Notes: generated by a model from the letters alone, not told the origin. A stretch of DNA of 64,000 nucleotides from Streptomyces sp. CBMA29 (GCF_014596445.1 NZ_MECL01000063.1:23761-87760), one strand, 5' to 3'; shown: positions 29,202 to 38,436, counted from the stretch's first letter. Translations and numbers: made by a program.

Positions 29202-30434
29202 TCATCGCTGCGCGGGCCAGGAGAGCGAGATCCGGCTATGGACCTTGTCGATGACGCGGGCGCCGGAGATCCGCTCGTCGGGGGTACCGGCCGGATAGAC
29301 GCGGATGACGGGGCCGGGGCCGCCTCGGTGCTCGCCGGCCCAGTCACGCAGATGGCCGGCGAGGGTCTCGGCGAACGCGGCGGCGTCGGGGCCGAGGGCG
29401 TGCACGCCGAACTCGACGTGCTTGTTGTCCTCGGTGCGACGCGTGGTGAGGTAGCCGAAGGTGCGGCCCTGGTCGTCCACGGCGGCCAGCGCGAAGCCCT
29501 TGTTGGCCGGGGCGACGATGCCGGAGTCCAGCTCCGGGTCGACGGCCATGATGCAGAAGCCGGGAAGGCTGATGGCCAGGTGCATCTGGAGGGTGTCCAG
29601 CAGTTCGCTGACGCCGATGGTCACCGCGGTCCACATCTCGAACCGCGGGTACGTCACGGCGTTGTCGAGCAGGCTCGGGTCGGTCGGCAGACCGTCGTCG
29701 AACCGCAGCCCGATCTCCGGGGTGCCGTTGACCAGCAGCAGTTCCTCGTTGTGCGCGGTGGAGCCCTGCATCGGTACGAAGCCGCAGATCTTCGCGGACT
29801 CGCTCTCCAGATGGTCGCCGACGCGGGTGAAGGCAACGGAACGGGTCAGGCCGCGCATCCGCAACGGCACCACCAGGCGACCGCCGGGAGTGAGTTGGTC
29901 GATCCACGTCGGCGGAATGTCCCAGGCTCCGGCGGTCACCATCACGACGTCGACCTTCCCCAGGCCGGGGATCGGTTCGGCGGCGTCGGCCGTGACGACC
30001 ACGACCTGGTCGTATCCGTGCTCATCCAGCAGCCGACGGGCGCGGTCGGTCACGACAGGGTCGATGTCCACCGTGGTGACTTCACCGTCCCCACCGACGA
30101 GTTCGGCGAGGTAGGCCGCGTTCAGCCCGCCCGACCCGATCTCCAGCACCCGCATTCCCGGCTGGACTTGGGCCTGTTCCAGCATCAGGGCCTGGATCTG
30201 CGGCGCCGACACGGAGCTGAGCTGCACCCCGTGCTCATCGGTCTTGGTGATCACCGCCGCGTACGGCTCGTACGCCTTCTCCACGCTCACCTCGGGCGCG
30301 AACGCGTGCCGGGGCACCGCGCGCATCACCGCCTCGACCTCGGGCGTGGTGATCCACGCCTCGGCGCAGAGGGTGTCCACGACGCTGTTCCGCAGGCGGA
30401 CGGCCTCGTCGGGTTCGACGGTCGTACCGGTCAT
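29202..30434 (-). CDS. PIMT-like methyltransferase of FxLD lanthipeptide systems
   Basis: 410 residues from ATG 30434, with GGAG 9 nt upstream. It has the protein-L-isoaspartate methyltransferase fold: SAPQIQALMLEQAQVQPG, motif I VLEIGSGGLNAAYLAEL, TVDIDP, and the conserved end of the catalytic domain LTPGGRLVVPL. An extra C-terminal domain of ~190 residues is typical of the FxLD-system methyltransferases. Related LanS enzymes methylate an Asp in lanthipeptides so that it rearranges to isoaspartate through an aspartimide. The core Asp in TSDGC is a likely target (inference). Confidence 0.85.
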   Translation of the reverse strand: MTGTTVEPDEAVRLRNSVVDTLCAEAWITTPEVEAVMRAVPRHAFAPEVSVEKAYEPYAAVITKTDEHGVQLSSVSAPQIQALMLEQAQVQPGMRVLEIGSGGLNAAYLAELVGGDGEVTTVDIDPVVTDRARRLLDEHGYDQVVVVTADAAEPIPGLGKVDVVMVTAGAWDIPPTWIDQLTPGGRLVVPLRMRGLTRSVAFTRVGDHLESESAKICGFVPMQGSTAHNEELLLVNGTPEIGLRFDDGLPTDPSLLDNAVTYPRFEMWTAVTIGVSELLDTLQMHLAISLPGFCIMAVDPELDSGIVAPANKGFALAAVDDQGRTFGYLTTRRTEDNKHVEFGVHALGPDAAAFAETLAGHLRDWAGEHRGGPGPVIRVYPAGTPDERISGARVIDKVHSRISLSWPAQR

Positions 30435-30474
30435 GAAAGGAAGCTCCTTCGATGGAAATACGGTGAGTTGCCAG

Positions 30475-31047
30475 CTAGCGACGGAACGTGCCGGTCGGTT
30501 GGGGCGGTATCGCCGTGCCAGCGGGCTCCTCATGTGCGGTGAACCAGTCGCTGTGGGCTTCTTCGAGCATCGGAACGAGCTCCGTCTCAAGGCGGTCGGC
30601 TTGTGCGCGGAGCCGGGCGGCGAGGTCGGTGAGGTCTTCGGGGGTGAGGTTGTTCAGCCAGAAGTCCTCCACCAGCCGAACGTCGGCGTACGGTGCCCGT
30701 TCCTTGGGGTTCTCGCTGTACGGGTAGCAGGTGATGTGGCCGTCGAAGAGGCTCTCTTCGGTCCCGTCGGCCTGTCCGTCCGCACCGGTGCGTGCGGGGT
30801 GGTGGACGCGCATCTGCTGCCCGGCGAAGGGCCGGCGGTGCGCGAGATCGATGAGCGTGACGGACAGCCGTTCCAGCGGGACGTCCGTGTCGCTGGGGTC
30901 CTCGTCGGCCCAGGGTGGCAGGTATCCGGTGAGCGTGAAGCCGCCCGTGGTTCTGATGGCCCAGGTGCGGCTGGGCGAGGCGGGGGCGGACCGCTGGATG
31001 GGCGGTGCGGCGATGGCTGGGCTCTGGGCCACTGAGGTTGCCGTCAT
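30475..31047 (-). CDS. DUF6907 protein in the lanthipeptide operon
   Basis: 190 residues from ATG 31047, overlapping the upstream stop by 4 bp. The pattern LPPWADEDPSDTDVP...LIDLAHRRPFAGQQMRV, ITCYPYSENPKERAP and DFWLNNLTPEDLTDLAARLR fits DUF6907, frequent near XRE-regulated Streptomyces loci and of unknown role. The first 35 residues are Pro/Ala-rich and flexible. It is 40 bp from the methyltransferase, so it is probably co-transcribed. Confidence 0.65.
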   Translation of the reverse strand: MTATSVAQSPAIAAPPIQRSAPASPSRTWAIRTTGGFTLTGYLPPWADEDPSDTDVPLERLSVTLIDLAHRRPFAGQQMRVHHPARTGADGQADGTEESLFDGHITCYPYSENPKERAPYADVRLVEDFWLNNLTPEDLTDLAARLRAQADRLETELVPMLEEAHSDWFTAHEEPAGTAIPPQPTGTFRR

Positions 31048-31436
31048 GACACGCTCGCTTTCGTCGGCGTCGAGAATTCCACCGGCGTATAGGTGAGCTG
31101 ATGGGTGTGGGCGCCGGAGTGGAACGCGAACTCGCAGCAGATTTCGCGTGTTTCGGGGTTGACGAACGAGCAGTCCGGTCTGATGTCCAGCGCCTCGACC
31201 GGCTTGCCGCCTGCCCAACGCGCCCAGACGGCTCCGGTGTCCACGCCCGCCAGATCAAGGACGAGGGCGAAGTGGTCGCCGTCGTCGTGGATTTGGAGGT
31301 GGCACCATAAGTTCCGCTCGACGTCCGCCTCGTCTGCAGCCCCGTGCGGCGTCGCGGCGCGCAGCGTCTCCTGGACGAGATGCTCCGGGAGCCGGGCGGT
31401 CCGGCCGCAGACCGGGAACAGGATCTTCGCGTTCAT
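31044..31436 (-). CDS. Small hypothetical protein, first of the lanthipeptide-side operon
   Basis: 130 residues from ATG 31436. It is acidic and His/Cys-containing (LWCHLQIHDDGDHFALVLDL, CCEFAFHSGAHTHQLTY), which might bind a metal, but no family is recognised. It is coupled to the DUF6907 gene by an ATGA overlap and lies just downstream of the ATP-binding regulator, so it opens the operon that leads to the lanthipeptide genes. Confidence 0.55.
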   Translation of the reverse strand: MNAKILFPVCGRTARLPEHLVQETLRAATPHGAADEADVERNLWCHLQIHDDGDHFALVLDLAGVDTGAVWARWAGGKPVEALDIRPDCSFVNPETREICCEFAFHSGAHTHQLTYTPVEFSTPTKASVS

Positions 31437-31488
31437 TGCGAGTTGCTTTCTGCGTGGATGCGGAAGAAAGGTGGACGTGCCCGCGCCG

Positions 31489-31977
31489 TCACCGGCACGC
31501 CGGCGCGGTGCGCAACGTGCACCACGTGGTCGTGCCATCGGGGCTCACTCCCCAGTCCTCGGCTATCGCGGCGACGAGGAAAAGGCCGCGGCCGGTCTCG
31601 CTCTCGTCGTCGACGACGCTCAAGCGCGGGCGGCGGCCGGACCCGTCGTTCACCGCGATCAGCACCCCCTGGAGGGTGATCACGAGGCGGAACGCGATCT
31701 CGCCGTCCTCGCCGTACCGCAGCGCATTGGTGACCAGCTCGCTCACCAGCAACTGAACGTCGTCGATGAGCGGGTCCAAGCCCCAAGCGCGCAACTTGGC
31801 AGCGCTGATACGACGAAGCCGCCCCACCCACTGGCCGTCCACGTCCCGCTCAAGAGCGCTGTCCGCGGACGCGGCGCCCGAGACACGTACCGCGAACTCG
31901 TCGCGGATGGGTTCGGACGGCGTCGGCACCGGGACAGTGGGAGTGATGTCCGGCGCGGTGCGCGCAGTGCGCGTCAT
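31489..31977 (-). CDS. RsbW-like ATP-binding regulator
   Basis: 162 residues from ATG 31977. It has the GHKL ATPase boxes of anti-sigma-factor kinases: LVSELVTNALRYG (N-box), VNDGSGRRP (G1) and GRGLFLV (G2). Such single-domain proteins are common in Streptomyces beside XRE regulators and act as anti-sigma factors or modulators. It is divergent from the XRE gene at 32226, sharing a 250 bp promoter region, and may tune expression of the lanthipeptide operon (inference). Confidence 0.8.
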   Translation of the reverse strand: MTRTARTAPDITPTVPVPTPSEPIRDEFAVRVSGAASADSALERDVDGQWVGRLRRISAAKLRAWGLDPLIDDVQLLVSELVTNALRYGEDGEIAFRLVITLQGVLIAVNDGSGRRPRLSVVDDESETGRGLFLVAAIAEDWGVSPDGTTTWCTLRTAPACR

Positions 31978-32225
31978 GTGTCCGACCCCGCTCCCTGGGC
32001 GTGGACGAGGCCCCGGTCGGCGCCGCGGCGCACCCGAAGGGCGAAGGCCCCACACGGCGAGGCAGGTTGGACATGAGGTTTCCCCACTCGGTTTCGGCGA
32101 TCGGTGTCTGTGAGTAGCGTTGCGCTTACGCCGTCTCGCCACCATGACCGTTGGGGATTACCGAGGCGGTAACACCGCTGTCCTGGCCCATGAGCCGGGA
32201 TGCCGCACACCTCTGGAGGCGGCTC

Positions 32226-33659
32226 GTGAACGCCACACCGATGTCAAGGGACGTCCTGACCAGGACCGACATGCGTCAGGCGCTGGCCGAACACGACTTC
32301 GCCGAGGCGTTCAGGCTGCTGAAGAAGCACGGCGGCCTGTCCCAGAACCGCATCGCATTGGCGTGCGGATTAACCCCCGGCAAGGTGTCGACCATCATGA
32401 ACGGGCAGACGCGCGTCGTGTCGTACGACGTGCTGTGCCGTATCGCCGATGGCCTGCACATCCCCGGCGAGCTCATCGGCCTCGCCACCCGTCCCTGGGA
32501 AGCGGAGAAGGCCGAACCGGCCCGCCCCGAGACTCCCGAGGTGACAGCACGCATGGACAGCCCGTGGCAGAACGGCGCCACAGTCGAGCTGGCGGACCAA
32601 CTCACCCGCGTCGACCTCACCATGGACCGACGCGCACTCGCCCGAGCCATCGCGGCCACAGTAATGACCGGACCGCTTCTGCTCGACTCGCTGGAAGGCT
32701 GGATGCTGCCCGGCGAGAAAGGCTCCCGCCGAAGCCGCCCCGGGCGGCTGGGGATGCGCGACGTCGAGCAACTTGAGGAAACAGCGACGGCGTTCCGCAC
32801 CTGGAACCACAAGTACGGCGGAGGACTGCGCCGCCGGGCAGTTCTCGGCCAGTTGCAGGAGGTGACCGTCCTCCTCCACGAACACCAAGCACCACTCGTC
32901 GAGCAGCGGTTGTACGCGGTGCTGGCGCAACTTGCCGGTACGGCCGCCGGCATGGCGTGGGATGAGGGGCTGCAACGACGAGCACAGGACTACTACCGGC
33001 TCAGCTTGCGAGCGGCCCATGCCGCAGGCGACCGTCTCTGGGGCGCCAACACCTTGGCGGGCATGGCTCGCCAGTTGCTCTATGCGGCCCGCCCGACGGA
33101 CGCTCTGGAACTCGTCCGTTTCGCCCAGGAGGGTGTCCGAGATGAAGCCGGACCGCGGCTCCGCGCGATGCTCTACACGCGAGAGGCATGGGCCTTGGCC
33201 GCAGTGGGCAGGACCGCGGCGTTTAACCGGGCAACCGAACAAGCGCGCCACGCACTTGCAGATGCCAGTCTCGACGAGCCGTACTGGATCGGCTACTTCG
33301 ACGAAGCGGAACTGGCAGGCGTCACCGGCGGTCGCTTTCTGGAACTCGCCCGGCGCGACCCTCGGCTCCACGCCGGGCATGCAGAGGAACAGATCCGCAC
33401 CGCACTCACCCGTCGAGGGCCGGAGGCCGGGAGATCACATGCGTTGGACCGCCTCGGCCTGGCCGAGGTCTATTTCCTCTCCGGCGACCTCACGGCGGCT
33501 GTGGCCGAGACCCACGCAGCCTGCGACGTCGCCGAGCGCGTCCACTCCGGGCGCGTGCGAGAGGGCATGGCCGAGCTGTACGCCTACACGGTGGGGCATG
33601 GTATTTCGGCACCCGTACGGGAAGCGCGCGCTAGGCTCCGCGAGCAACTCGCCGACTGA
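32226..33659 (+). CDS. XRE-family regulator with TPR-like tail
   Basis: 477 residues from GTG 32226, chosen because GGAGG lies 6 nt upstream; longer in-frame starts at 32151 and 32190 lack a ribosome site. The helix-turn-helix is GGLSQNRIALACGLTPGKVS followed by TIMNGQTRV. A large helical tail carries TPR-like Ala/Leu repeats (QDYYRLSLRAAHAAGDRL, MARQLLYAARPTDALELVRF). Such regulators usually answer a small ligand and control the divergent ATP-binding gene and neighbouring operon. Confidence 0.75.
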   Translation: MNATPMSRDVLTRTDMRQALAEHDFAEAFRLLKKHGGLSQNRIALACGLTPGKVSTIMNGQTRVVSYDVLCRIADGLHIPGELIGLATRPWEAEKAEPARPETPEVTARMDSPWQNGATVELADQLTRVDLTMDRRALARAIAATVMTGPLLLDSLEGWMLPGEKGSRRSRPGRLGMRDVEQLEETATAFRTWNHKYGGGLRRRAVLGQLQEVTVLLHEHQAPLVEQRLYAVLAQLAGTAAGMAWDEGLQRRAQDYYRLSLRAAHAAGDRLWGANTLAGMARQLLYAARPTDALELVRFAQEGVRDEAGPRLRAMLYTREAWALAAVGRTAAFNRATEQARHALADASLDEPYWIGYFDEAELAGVTGGRFLELARRDPRLHAGHAEEQIRTALTRRGPEAGRSHALDRLGLAEVYFLSGDLTAAVAETHAACDVAERVHSGRVREGMAELYAYTVGHGISAPVREARARLREQLAD

Positions 33660-33670
33660 CAAGGAGCGCT

Positions 33671-34162
33671 GTGACCATCCTCGCCGTGACCGGCCACATG
33701 GACCTCACCGATGCTTCTGTCCCTCTGGTTCGCGCAGCCCTCGTCGAGTTGATGCGCGGGATGGCGGATGGTGAACTGGTGGGCGTCTCCTGTATCGCCG
33801 CCGGGGCGGACTCCTTGTTCGCCGAAGCCGTCCTTGATGCCGGTGGCAGTCTCGTCGCCGTGATTCCCTCTCGCGACTACCGCGAGACGAAAGTCAAGGA
33901 CGCGCATACCGCCCAATTCGACCGGCTTATGGCTGCCGCCACCGAGGTGGTGGTGATGGATCACGCCACCGCTGGTCGTGAAGCGTACGAAGCCGCCAAC
34001 AGCGAACTCCTGAGCCGAGCCGACCGTCTCGTCGCCGTCTGGAACGGCATGCCGCCCGGCACCAAAGGCGGCGGCACCGCCGACGTCGTCGAGGAGGCCC
34101 GAGCCCTCGGCCTCCCGGTAGAGGTCGTCTGGCCGAAGGGCGCTGAGCGGCGTACCGGGTGA
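33671..34162 (+). CDS. SLOG-like Rossmann protein
   Basis: 163 residues from GTG 33671, 11 bp after the XRE gene. The pattern ILAVTGHMDLTD, then GVSCIAAGADSLFAEAVLDAG, RDYRETKV and DRLVAVWNGMPPGTKGGTADVV-type (with an extra G) fits SLOG/LOG-like Rossmann folds, which bind nucleotides or process nucleotide signals. It is probably co-transcribed with the XRE regulator. Whether it is an enzyme or a sensor is not clear. Confidence 0.6.
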   Translation: MTILAVTGHMDLTDASVPLVRAALVELMRGMADGELVGVSCIAAGADSLFAEAVLDAGGSLVAVIPSRDYRETKVKDAHTAQFDRLMAAATEVVVMDHATAGREAYEAANSELLSRADRLVAVWNGMPPGTKGGGTADVVEEARALGLPVEVVWPKGAERRTG

Positions 34163-34276
34163 TCTCGGCTCAAGATCGCAGGACATCAAGGCCCCTTGCC
34201 AGCCCTGCCGGGAGCCGTACAGGGAGAAGCATCGAGCCCCGTGCCCCCTGGGCGAGTGACATCGATGGAGCCAGCA

Positions 34277-34903
34277 ATGACCTACCGCGGCCTGATCCTC
34301 GACTTCGGCGGCGTCCTCACCATCCGAATGCGGCTCAACGGCGATGCCTTCGAGCGCAGCGAGGGCCTTGCCCCCGGCACGTACACCCGCGCCCTCAACG
34401 AGCACCCCGACGGCGTAGCGGTCTACGCGGCGCTGGAAGTCGGTGAAGCCACCCAGGAGCAGTGGAACCAGGTCATCGGCGGCATCCTCGGCATCGACCC
34501 CACCGACCTGATGCGCCGGGCCCTGGCCAACCTCCACCTCGAACCCCGCATGGTCGACGCCGCCCGCCGCGCCCGCTCCGCCGGCATCAAAGTCGCCATG
34601 CTCTCCAACAGCTTCGGCCTGACCCCCTTCAACCCCTACGAAGCCCTGGGCATGTGGGACGGCCAGTGGGACGCGATCGTCCTGTCCGAACAACTCGGCG
34701 TACGCAAACCCGATCCCGGCATCTACCTCCACACCCTGGACCTGCTCCAACTACCCGGCGAGGAATGCGTCTTCGTGGACGACCACGCGATCAACCTGCC
34801 GCCCGCCGAGGCGCTGGGCATTCGCACGATCCACCACACCGACGCCGCCGAGACGGTGGCGCAGTTGGATGCGCTGCTCAACTGCGTCACGCCGTCGGCC
34901 TGA
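34277..34903 (+). CDS. HAD-family hydrolase
   Basis: 208 residues from ATG 34277. Motif I is LILDFGGVLT (Asp nucleophile, although the usual D-x-D second Asp is replaced by G), motif II AMLSNSF, motif III Lys in VRKPDPGIY, and motif IV VFVDDHAINL. This is the epoxide-hydrolase N/phosphatase type of HAD. A phosphatase normally needs DxD, so with DFGG the enzyme may resemble the haloacid-dehalogenase-like members. It follows the SLOG-like gene by 114 bp; role unknown. Confidence 0.8.
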   Translation: MTYRGLILDFGGVLTIRMRLNGDAFERSEGLAPGTYTRALNEHPDGVAVYAALEVGEATQEQWNQVIGGILGIDPTDLMRRALANLHLEPRMVDAARRARSAGIKVAMLSNSFGLTPFNPYEALGMWDGQWDAIVLSEQLGVRKPDPGIYLHTLDLLQLPGEECVFVDDHAINLPPAEALGIRTIHHTDAAETVAQLDALLNCVTPSA

Positions 34904-35014
34904 TCCTGGTGGTTGAGACTTCGCCGGGTCACCTGCCCGGCCGGTCGTGGCTTCTTCGTGAGGTCGCAGCGGTTTGGGGATGTCGGCGCAGCGATACGAG
35001 GCTACCGACCTTGG

Positions 35015-35548
35015 CTAGTACACCAGGAATGCCTCGGTCCACAGAACGGCCAGGGGGATGAGGAGCGCCAGCAGGTGCAGGCTGATGAAGTTCCGCCGTT
35101 TGGGGGCGGGTTCATCTGGTGCGGCGCCCGTCTCGCCCACGTAGTCGAGGATCTGCTGTCGCACCGATCGTGCCCCGCGGTGTCCGCTCATCGCCCCGGC
35201 GGCGGATGCGAGCAGCGTGGGGGGTTTCGTTTTCCGTCCGTCGGAGGTCCTGATGACCAGGTCGCCGTGTTCGACGCGGACGTCGGCGATAGTGCCAGCG
35301 GGAATATTGCGGACCATGAGCGGGTAGTGGACCGCGACGACCCCCTTGTCGAGGACTATGCGCGGCCCGATGGAGATGTTCCACAGGACCCAGATGGTGA
35401 TTGACACGGCGACACCGGCGACCAACCGGCCTTTGAGGCTTGTGTCCACGCCGGGATGGGCCACCACGACAGGGCCGATCACTGCGAAGGTGACGATGCC
35501 CAGGGTGCCGAGAGCACGGAGGAATCGGGGGGCGATCACGTGCGCCAT
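35015..35548 (-). CDS. Membrane protein with PH-like domain
   Basis: 177 residues from ATG 35548, with AAGGA upstream. Membrane segments: LGTLGIVTFAVIGPVVVAH (about 12-31), LVAGVAVSITIWVLWNISI (about 43-62) and a C-terminal LHLLALLIPLAVLWTEAFLVY. The soluble middle (VLDKGVVAVHYPLMVRNIPAGTI...LVIRTSDGRKT) looks like a small PH-like beta domain. No specific family recognised. Confidence 0.55.
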   Translation of the reverse strand: MAHVIAPRFLRALGTLGIVTFAVIGPVVVAHPGVDTSLKGRLVAGVAVSITIWVLWNISIGPRIVLDKGVVAVHYPLMVRNIPAGTIADVRVEHGDLVIRTSDGRKTKPPTLLASAAGAMSGHRGARSVRQQILDYVGETGAAPDEPAPKRRNFISLHLLALLIPLAVLWTEAFLVY

Positions 35549-35728
35549 CGTGGGGGTCCTTCCCACCGTGGCGTCCGGCGCGCACCGAGTAGCGCACCGG
35601 ACGACAGTTAGGCGACTCCAGTAGAGCAGGTGCCTTGGTTGACCGTCAGGTACTCACGTTGCTCAGACCGTTTTGAAGCTGGTCGTCGAGGAATTGAACG
35701 GCGCTGCGGGTTCTGGAGCGGTATTTCG

Positions 35729-37060
35729 TCAGCGTCGTCTACCTGGGATCTCGCGGTCTGCCTGCGCGGTACGAGCGGGTGCGCTGCCCGTCGTGTCTGC
35801 GAGTGCTGTGCCTGTGACGATGTTGTGGTGGGGGCGGGTGGTGGCGGCTCGGACGCGGGCGGCGCGGAGTTCGGTGGTGTGGTGGTGGAGGCGCCAGTTG
35901 AGGACTTCGGCGGGGTGGTCGGCGGTGTCGAGTTCGCGTTGTTCGGCGATTGCGGTGAGGAGGTGGCGGGGGTTTTGGCCGGTGCTTTCGGCTTTGGCGA
36001 GGGTTGTGGCCAGGGCGGGCCAGGCGGGGTCGGCGAGGATGCGGGTGGCGTGGTCGGGGACGGTGAGGCGCAGGTCGGTGGCGTAGCGCTGGGTGGCTTG
36101 GGGGCTGGGTGTGCGGGAGGTGAGGCTGGCCAGTACCGGGTCGGCGGCTTGTCGGTAGGCGGTTTGGAGGTGGACGAGGGTCTGGTGGGCTGCTGCGGCC
36201 TGTTTTTGGTGGCTTCGGGCTTCGTTCCAGCGGGTGAGGAGGATGAGTACGGCCATGGCGGTGGACAGCATGCCCGCCACTGCGCTGTCGTCTTTGCCCG
36301 AGCCGAGCGTGTGGAGCAGTTCCTTGGCCGCGGTGCGCAGGGCTGCGGCGCTCTGGTGTTCGGCGCGGATGGCGGAGCGGTTGGCGTGGTTGAACTTGGC
36401 TGCTGCTGCTCGCAGTTCGGCCCGTATGCGGGGCGGTGTGGTGGCTGCAGCGTTGTGGAGGAGTTCACCGAACGCCGCTACCTGCGCCTGGATCACGCTG
36501 TCCTGCTCCCGGCCGCCGGTGGTTTCTTGGGCGAGGAGACCGGTGTGGAGGCTGCGCAGGACGGTGTCGGCCTGGTGCCACGGGCCGGTGTTGGTGGTGC
36601 CGGCGGTGGGCTGGTCGGTGGCGGTGTGGGCGGCGAGGCGTTCACGCAGGCGGTTGACGGACAGGTCGGGGGCGAGGGTGGAGCCGCTGAAGTAGACGGG
36701 CTCGCCGTGGCTGTTGGTGTCGTCGGGTGCGGCCAGGCTGTAGCCGGTGACGTCGCCGGTCTGCGGGCCCAGCCGGTATTTGATCGTGATGCCGAGGGTG
36801 CTGAGCGTGGAGAAGTACTCGGCTTCGTCGCGTGCGGCTGCTGCCGCGGCGTATGCCTGGTCGCGCAGCCATTCCCGTGCTGTCTCAGCGTTGCCCGCGC
36901 GCTGGGCCTTGGCCTGTTCGGCGCTGGTGGGCATGGGGGCTGCGGTGAAGTCGCCGGACTTGAGGCGACGCAGGCCGAGTTCGGCTTCGATTTTGCGGCA
37001 TTCGGTTTGGGCGCGTTGGCCGTCGCGGTTGGTGCGGGGACGGCGGCCGTGTCCCGCAGG
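35729..37060 (-). pseudogene. Relaxase/mobilisation protein, 5' truncated
   Basis: The readable protein begins near RAQTECRKIEAELGLRRL and runs for about 440 residues: long helices, GEPVYFSGSTLAPDLSVNRLRERLA, and the C-terminal DHPAEVLNWRLHHHTTELRA. This matches the C-terminal half of Streptomyces relaxase-type mobilisation proteins. The catalytic N-terminal MobA domain is absent; upstream residues are out of frame with any relaxase sequence. The truncated end lies against the next partial gene at 37081. A smaller copy occurs at 10718. Confidence 0.7.
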
Positions 37061-37080
37061 ACGGACAGACTGGTGTTCAC

Positions 37081-37640
37081 GTGTTCCCGGACCCCGACCC
37101 GGAACACACCAAAGCTCTGGTGTGCTCCATCGGTGACGCGGATGACGACGACGCCTCGTTGTTCGAAACGCGGGTCGATGTGAGCGCACTGAAGGAGGGG
37201 CTGGACCGGACTCAAGCTGTGCGCCATGCCCGTGGAGAGGGAGTGCTGGAGCAGCGGCATATTGATGCACTCCGAAACTTGGACCAGCACCGGAGCCTCG
37301 GGCGTATCAGCGGCGAGGAGGCGGACCGTATCTGGCAAGGAGCGCGCGAGGAAGATCAGGAGTCGATCCTTCGGGCGGTCGCCTACCTAGACCTGATCGG
37401 TGAAGACGTGGCTGCCCAGCGAGCGGCTGACGTGGACAATCCGAACGACTACCACCCGAAGCACAATCCGGGCGGACATGATCTCGAACAGTGTCCGGTG
37501 TGTGGGTTCGAGACCTTCTGCGTCCAGGGTACCGACGACTACGAGTACGGATTCGGCCACGGACAGTGCCTAGTTTGTACGTATACCTGTAGCAGGGACA
37601 CGCTTGACGACATGGCCATGGGATTTCCACGTCGCCAGGC
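37081..37640 (+). pseudogene. Zinc-finger protein fragment next to att site
   Basis: The frame reads PDPDPEHTKALVCSIGDADDDD..., a helical part with HIDALRNLDQHRSLGRISGEEADRIWQG, and a Cys-rich end CPVCGFETFCVQG...GQCLVC that could bind zinc. After about 37640 it runs into the att-proximal repeat and reads nonsense, so the 3' end is lost. No stop or clear start borders it on the left, where the truncated relaxase begins on the other strand. Family unknown. Confidence 0.5.
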
Positions 37641-37761
37641 TCGTTGCCGAGGGCTAGATGCGTCCCCATGGCAACGAATCTCACCCGGTGCTCGCGGTTG
37701 TGCTGGACCAGCGTGCCAAGCTACCCGCTGGGGAACTGCAACTGAAACTGCAACTACGAAC

Positions 37762-37799
37762 GTCGAAGGGCCCCGCTGCGGACAGCGGGGCCCTTCGAC
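37762..37799. terminator. Hairpin next to att site, copy 1
   Basis: Perfect GTCGAAGGGCCCCGCTG / CAGCGGGGCCCTTCGAC-type stem with a short CGGA loop. No T-run; may terminate or act in att function. Its partner at 47906 has a G-T change in the stem. Confidence 0.7.
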
Positions 37800-37821
37800 A
37801 TCGTGCCCGGTGAGAGCAATG

Positions 37822-37873
37822 GCGGAGGATACGAGATTCGAACTCGTGAGGGGTTGCCCCAACACGCTTTCCA
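37822..37873 (-). repeat. Inner att site: copy of tRNA-Ser 3' end
   Basis: 52 bp matching the tRNA-Ser 3' segment with one C missing from the CCCCC run and ending at CTTTCCA. It divides the older islands on the left from the 37.8-48.0 kb element. Confidence 0.85.
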
Positions 37874-38000
37874 GCGGGGCACGTTGTCGACCGCCGATGG
37901 ACGGGTGCGTACTGACCTGCGGTGGAACGGTCGGCAGGCAGGGAGTCGGACGTTGCTGGACGCACGTGAATGAGACCAAAAATGAGACCGAGCGGGTGGG

Positions 38001-38430
38001 TCACACCTGCTTGACGACAATCGTGTCCGGGACCAGTTTCTCAAGGTCGTCGACGTCTGAGGTGAAGACGGTGACCTGTGCCTTTCTGCTGTCGCGCGAT
38101 GACGGCGAGCACTGCGTCGATCGCGTACTTGTGGCCGTGGAGTTCGGCGTTGGCCAGCAGGCGGCGGGCCTGTCGGGCCTCGTCCTTTCCGACGTCGGCG
38201 ACCTTGAGCCGGGAGGGATAATGCCTCGCAGCCGAGGACGAAGACCCGGATCGGGTGCCCATGCTCGCTGCCGCGCTTCTTCACGCGGCCTCTCCGGCGC
38301 TGCCCGGCCGGCGGTGTGCGTGCTCGGCATCGAGACGATTCAGCTCGTTGAGCGCCGCCGAGTGTTCATCCTCGGTGACCGGACCGTGCTCTGCCCAAGG
38401 TCAACCAGGTGCCCAGCCGTCTGGACCACG
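38001..38430 (-). pseudogene. Antitoxin/PIN-toxin pair, frameshifted
   Basis: Three minus frames each show one part of a PIN-domain toxin: FVLGCEALSL (normally V-L-D-C-E-A-L-S, so the catalytic Asp is Gly), RRLLANAELHGHKYAIDAVL, and VTVFTSDVDDLEKLVP at the end. Just upstream a short frame (EDEHSAALNELNRLDAEHAH) looks like the tail of its antitoxin. At least two frameshifts make it inactive. Confidence 0.65.
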
Positions 38431-38436
38431 CTTCGC

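Larger units (their letters stand above)
6634..37873. mobile_element. Decayed genomic island(s) between two att copies
   Basis: Bounded by tRNA-Ser 3'-end copies at 6634 and 37822. It carries toxin/immunity remnants, an ISL3-type IS, Gabija, a lanthipeptide cluster and a relaxase remnant, but no intact integrase. A partial left-end homology at 15346 suggests two stacked elements. Boundaries are seen in the sequence; that each interval was once a single mobile element is inferred. Confidence 0.6.
37734..37873. repeat. 140-bp repeat, copy 1 (hairpin plus att core)
   Basis: Nearly identical to 47878-48019: AACTGCAACTGAAACTGCAAC, a hairpin, then CATCGTGCCCGGTGAGAGCAATG and the tRNA-Ser-derived core. 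Differences are a few bases and one missing C in the core. It looks like the integrase-side end of an element whose integrase has gone. Confidence 0.85.

Noticed and set aside
25940..29254. Long plus-strand frames opposite lanB
   Set aside because: Gly/Val/Arg-rich antisense of lanB without any domain or ribosome site; the minus strand explains the region.
35630..37183. A 517-codon plus-strand frame
   Set aside because: Gly/Val-rich antisense of the relaxase remnant; only the end after 37081 may be coding.
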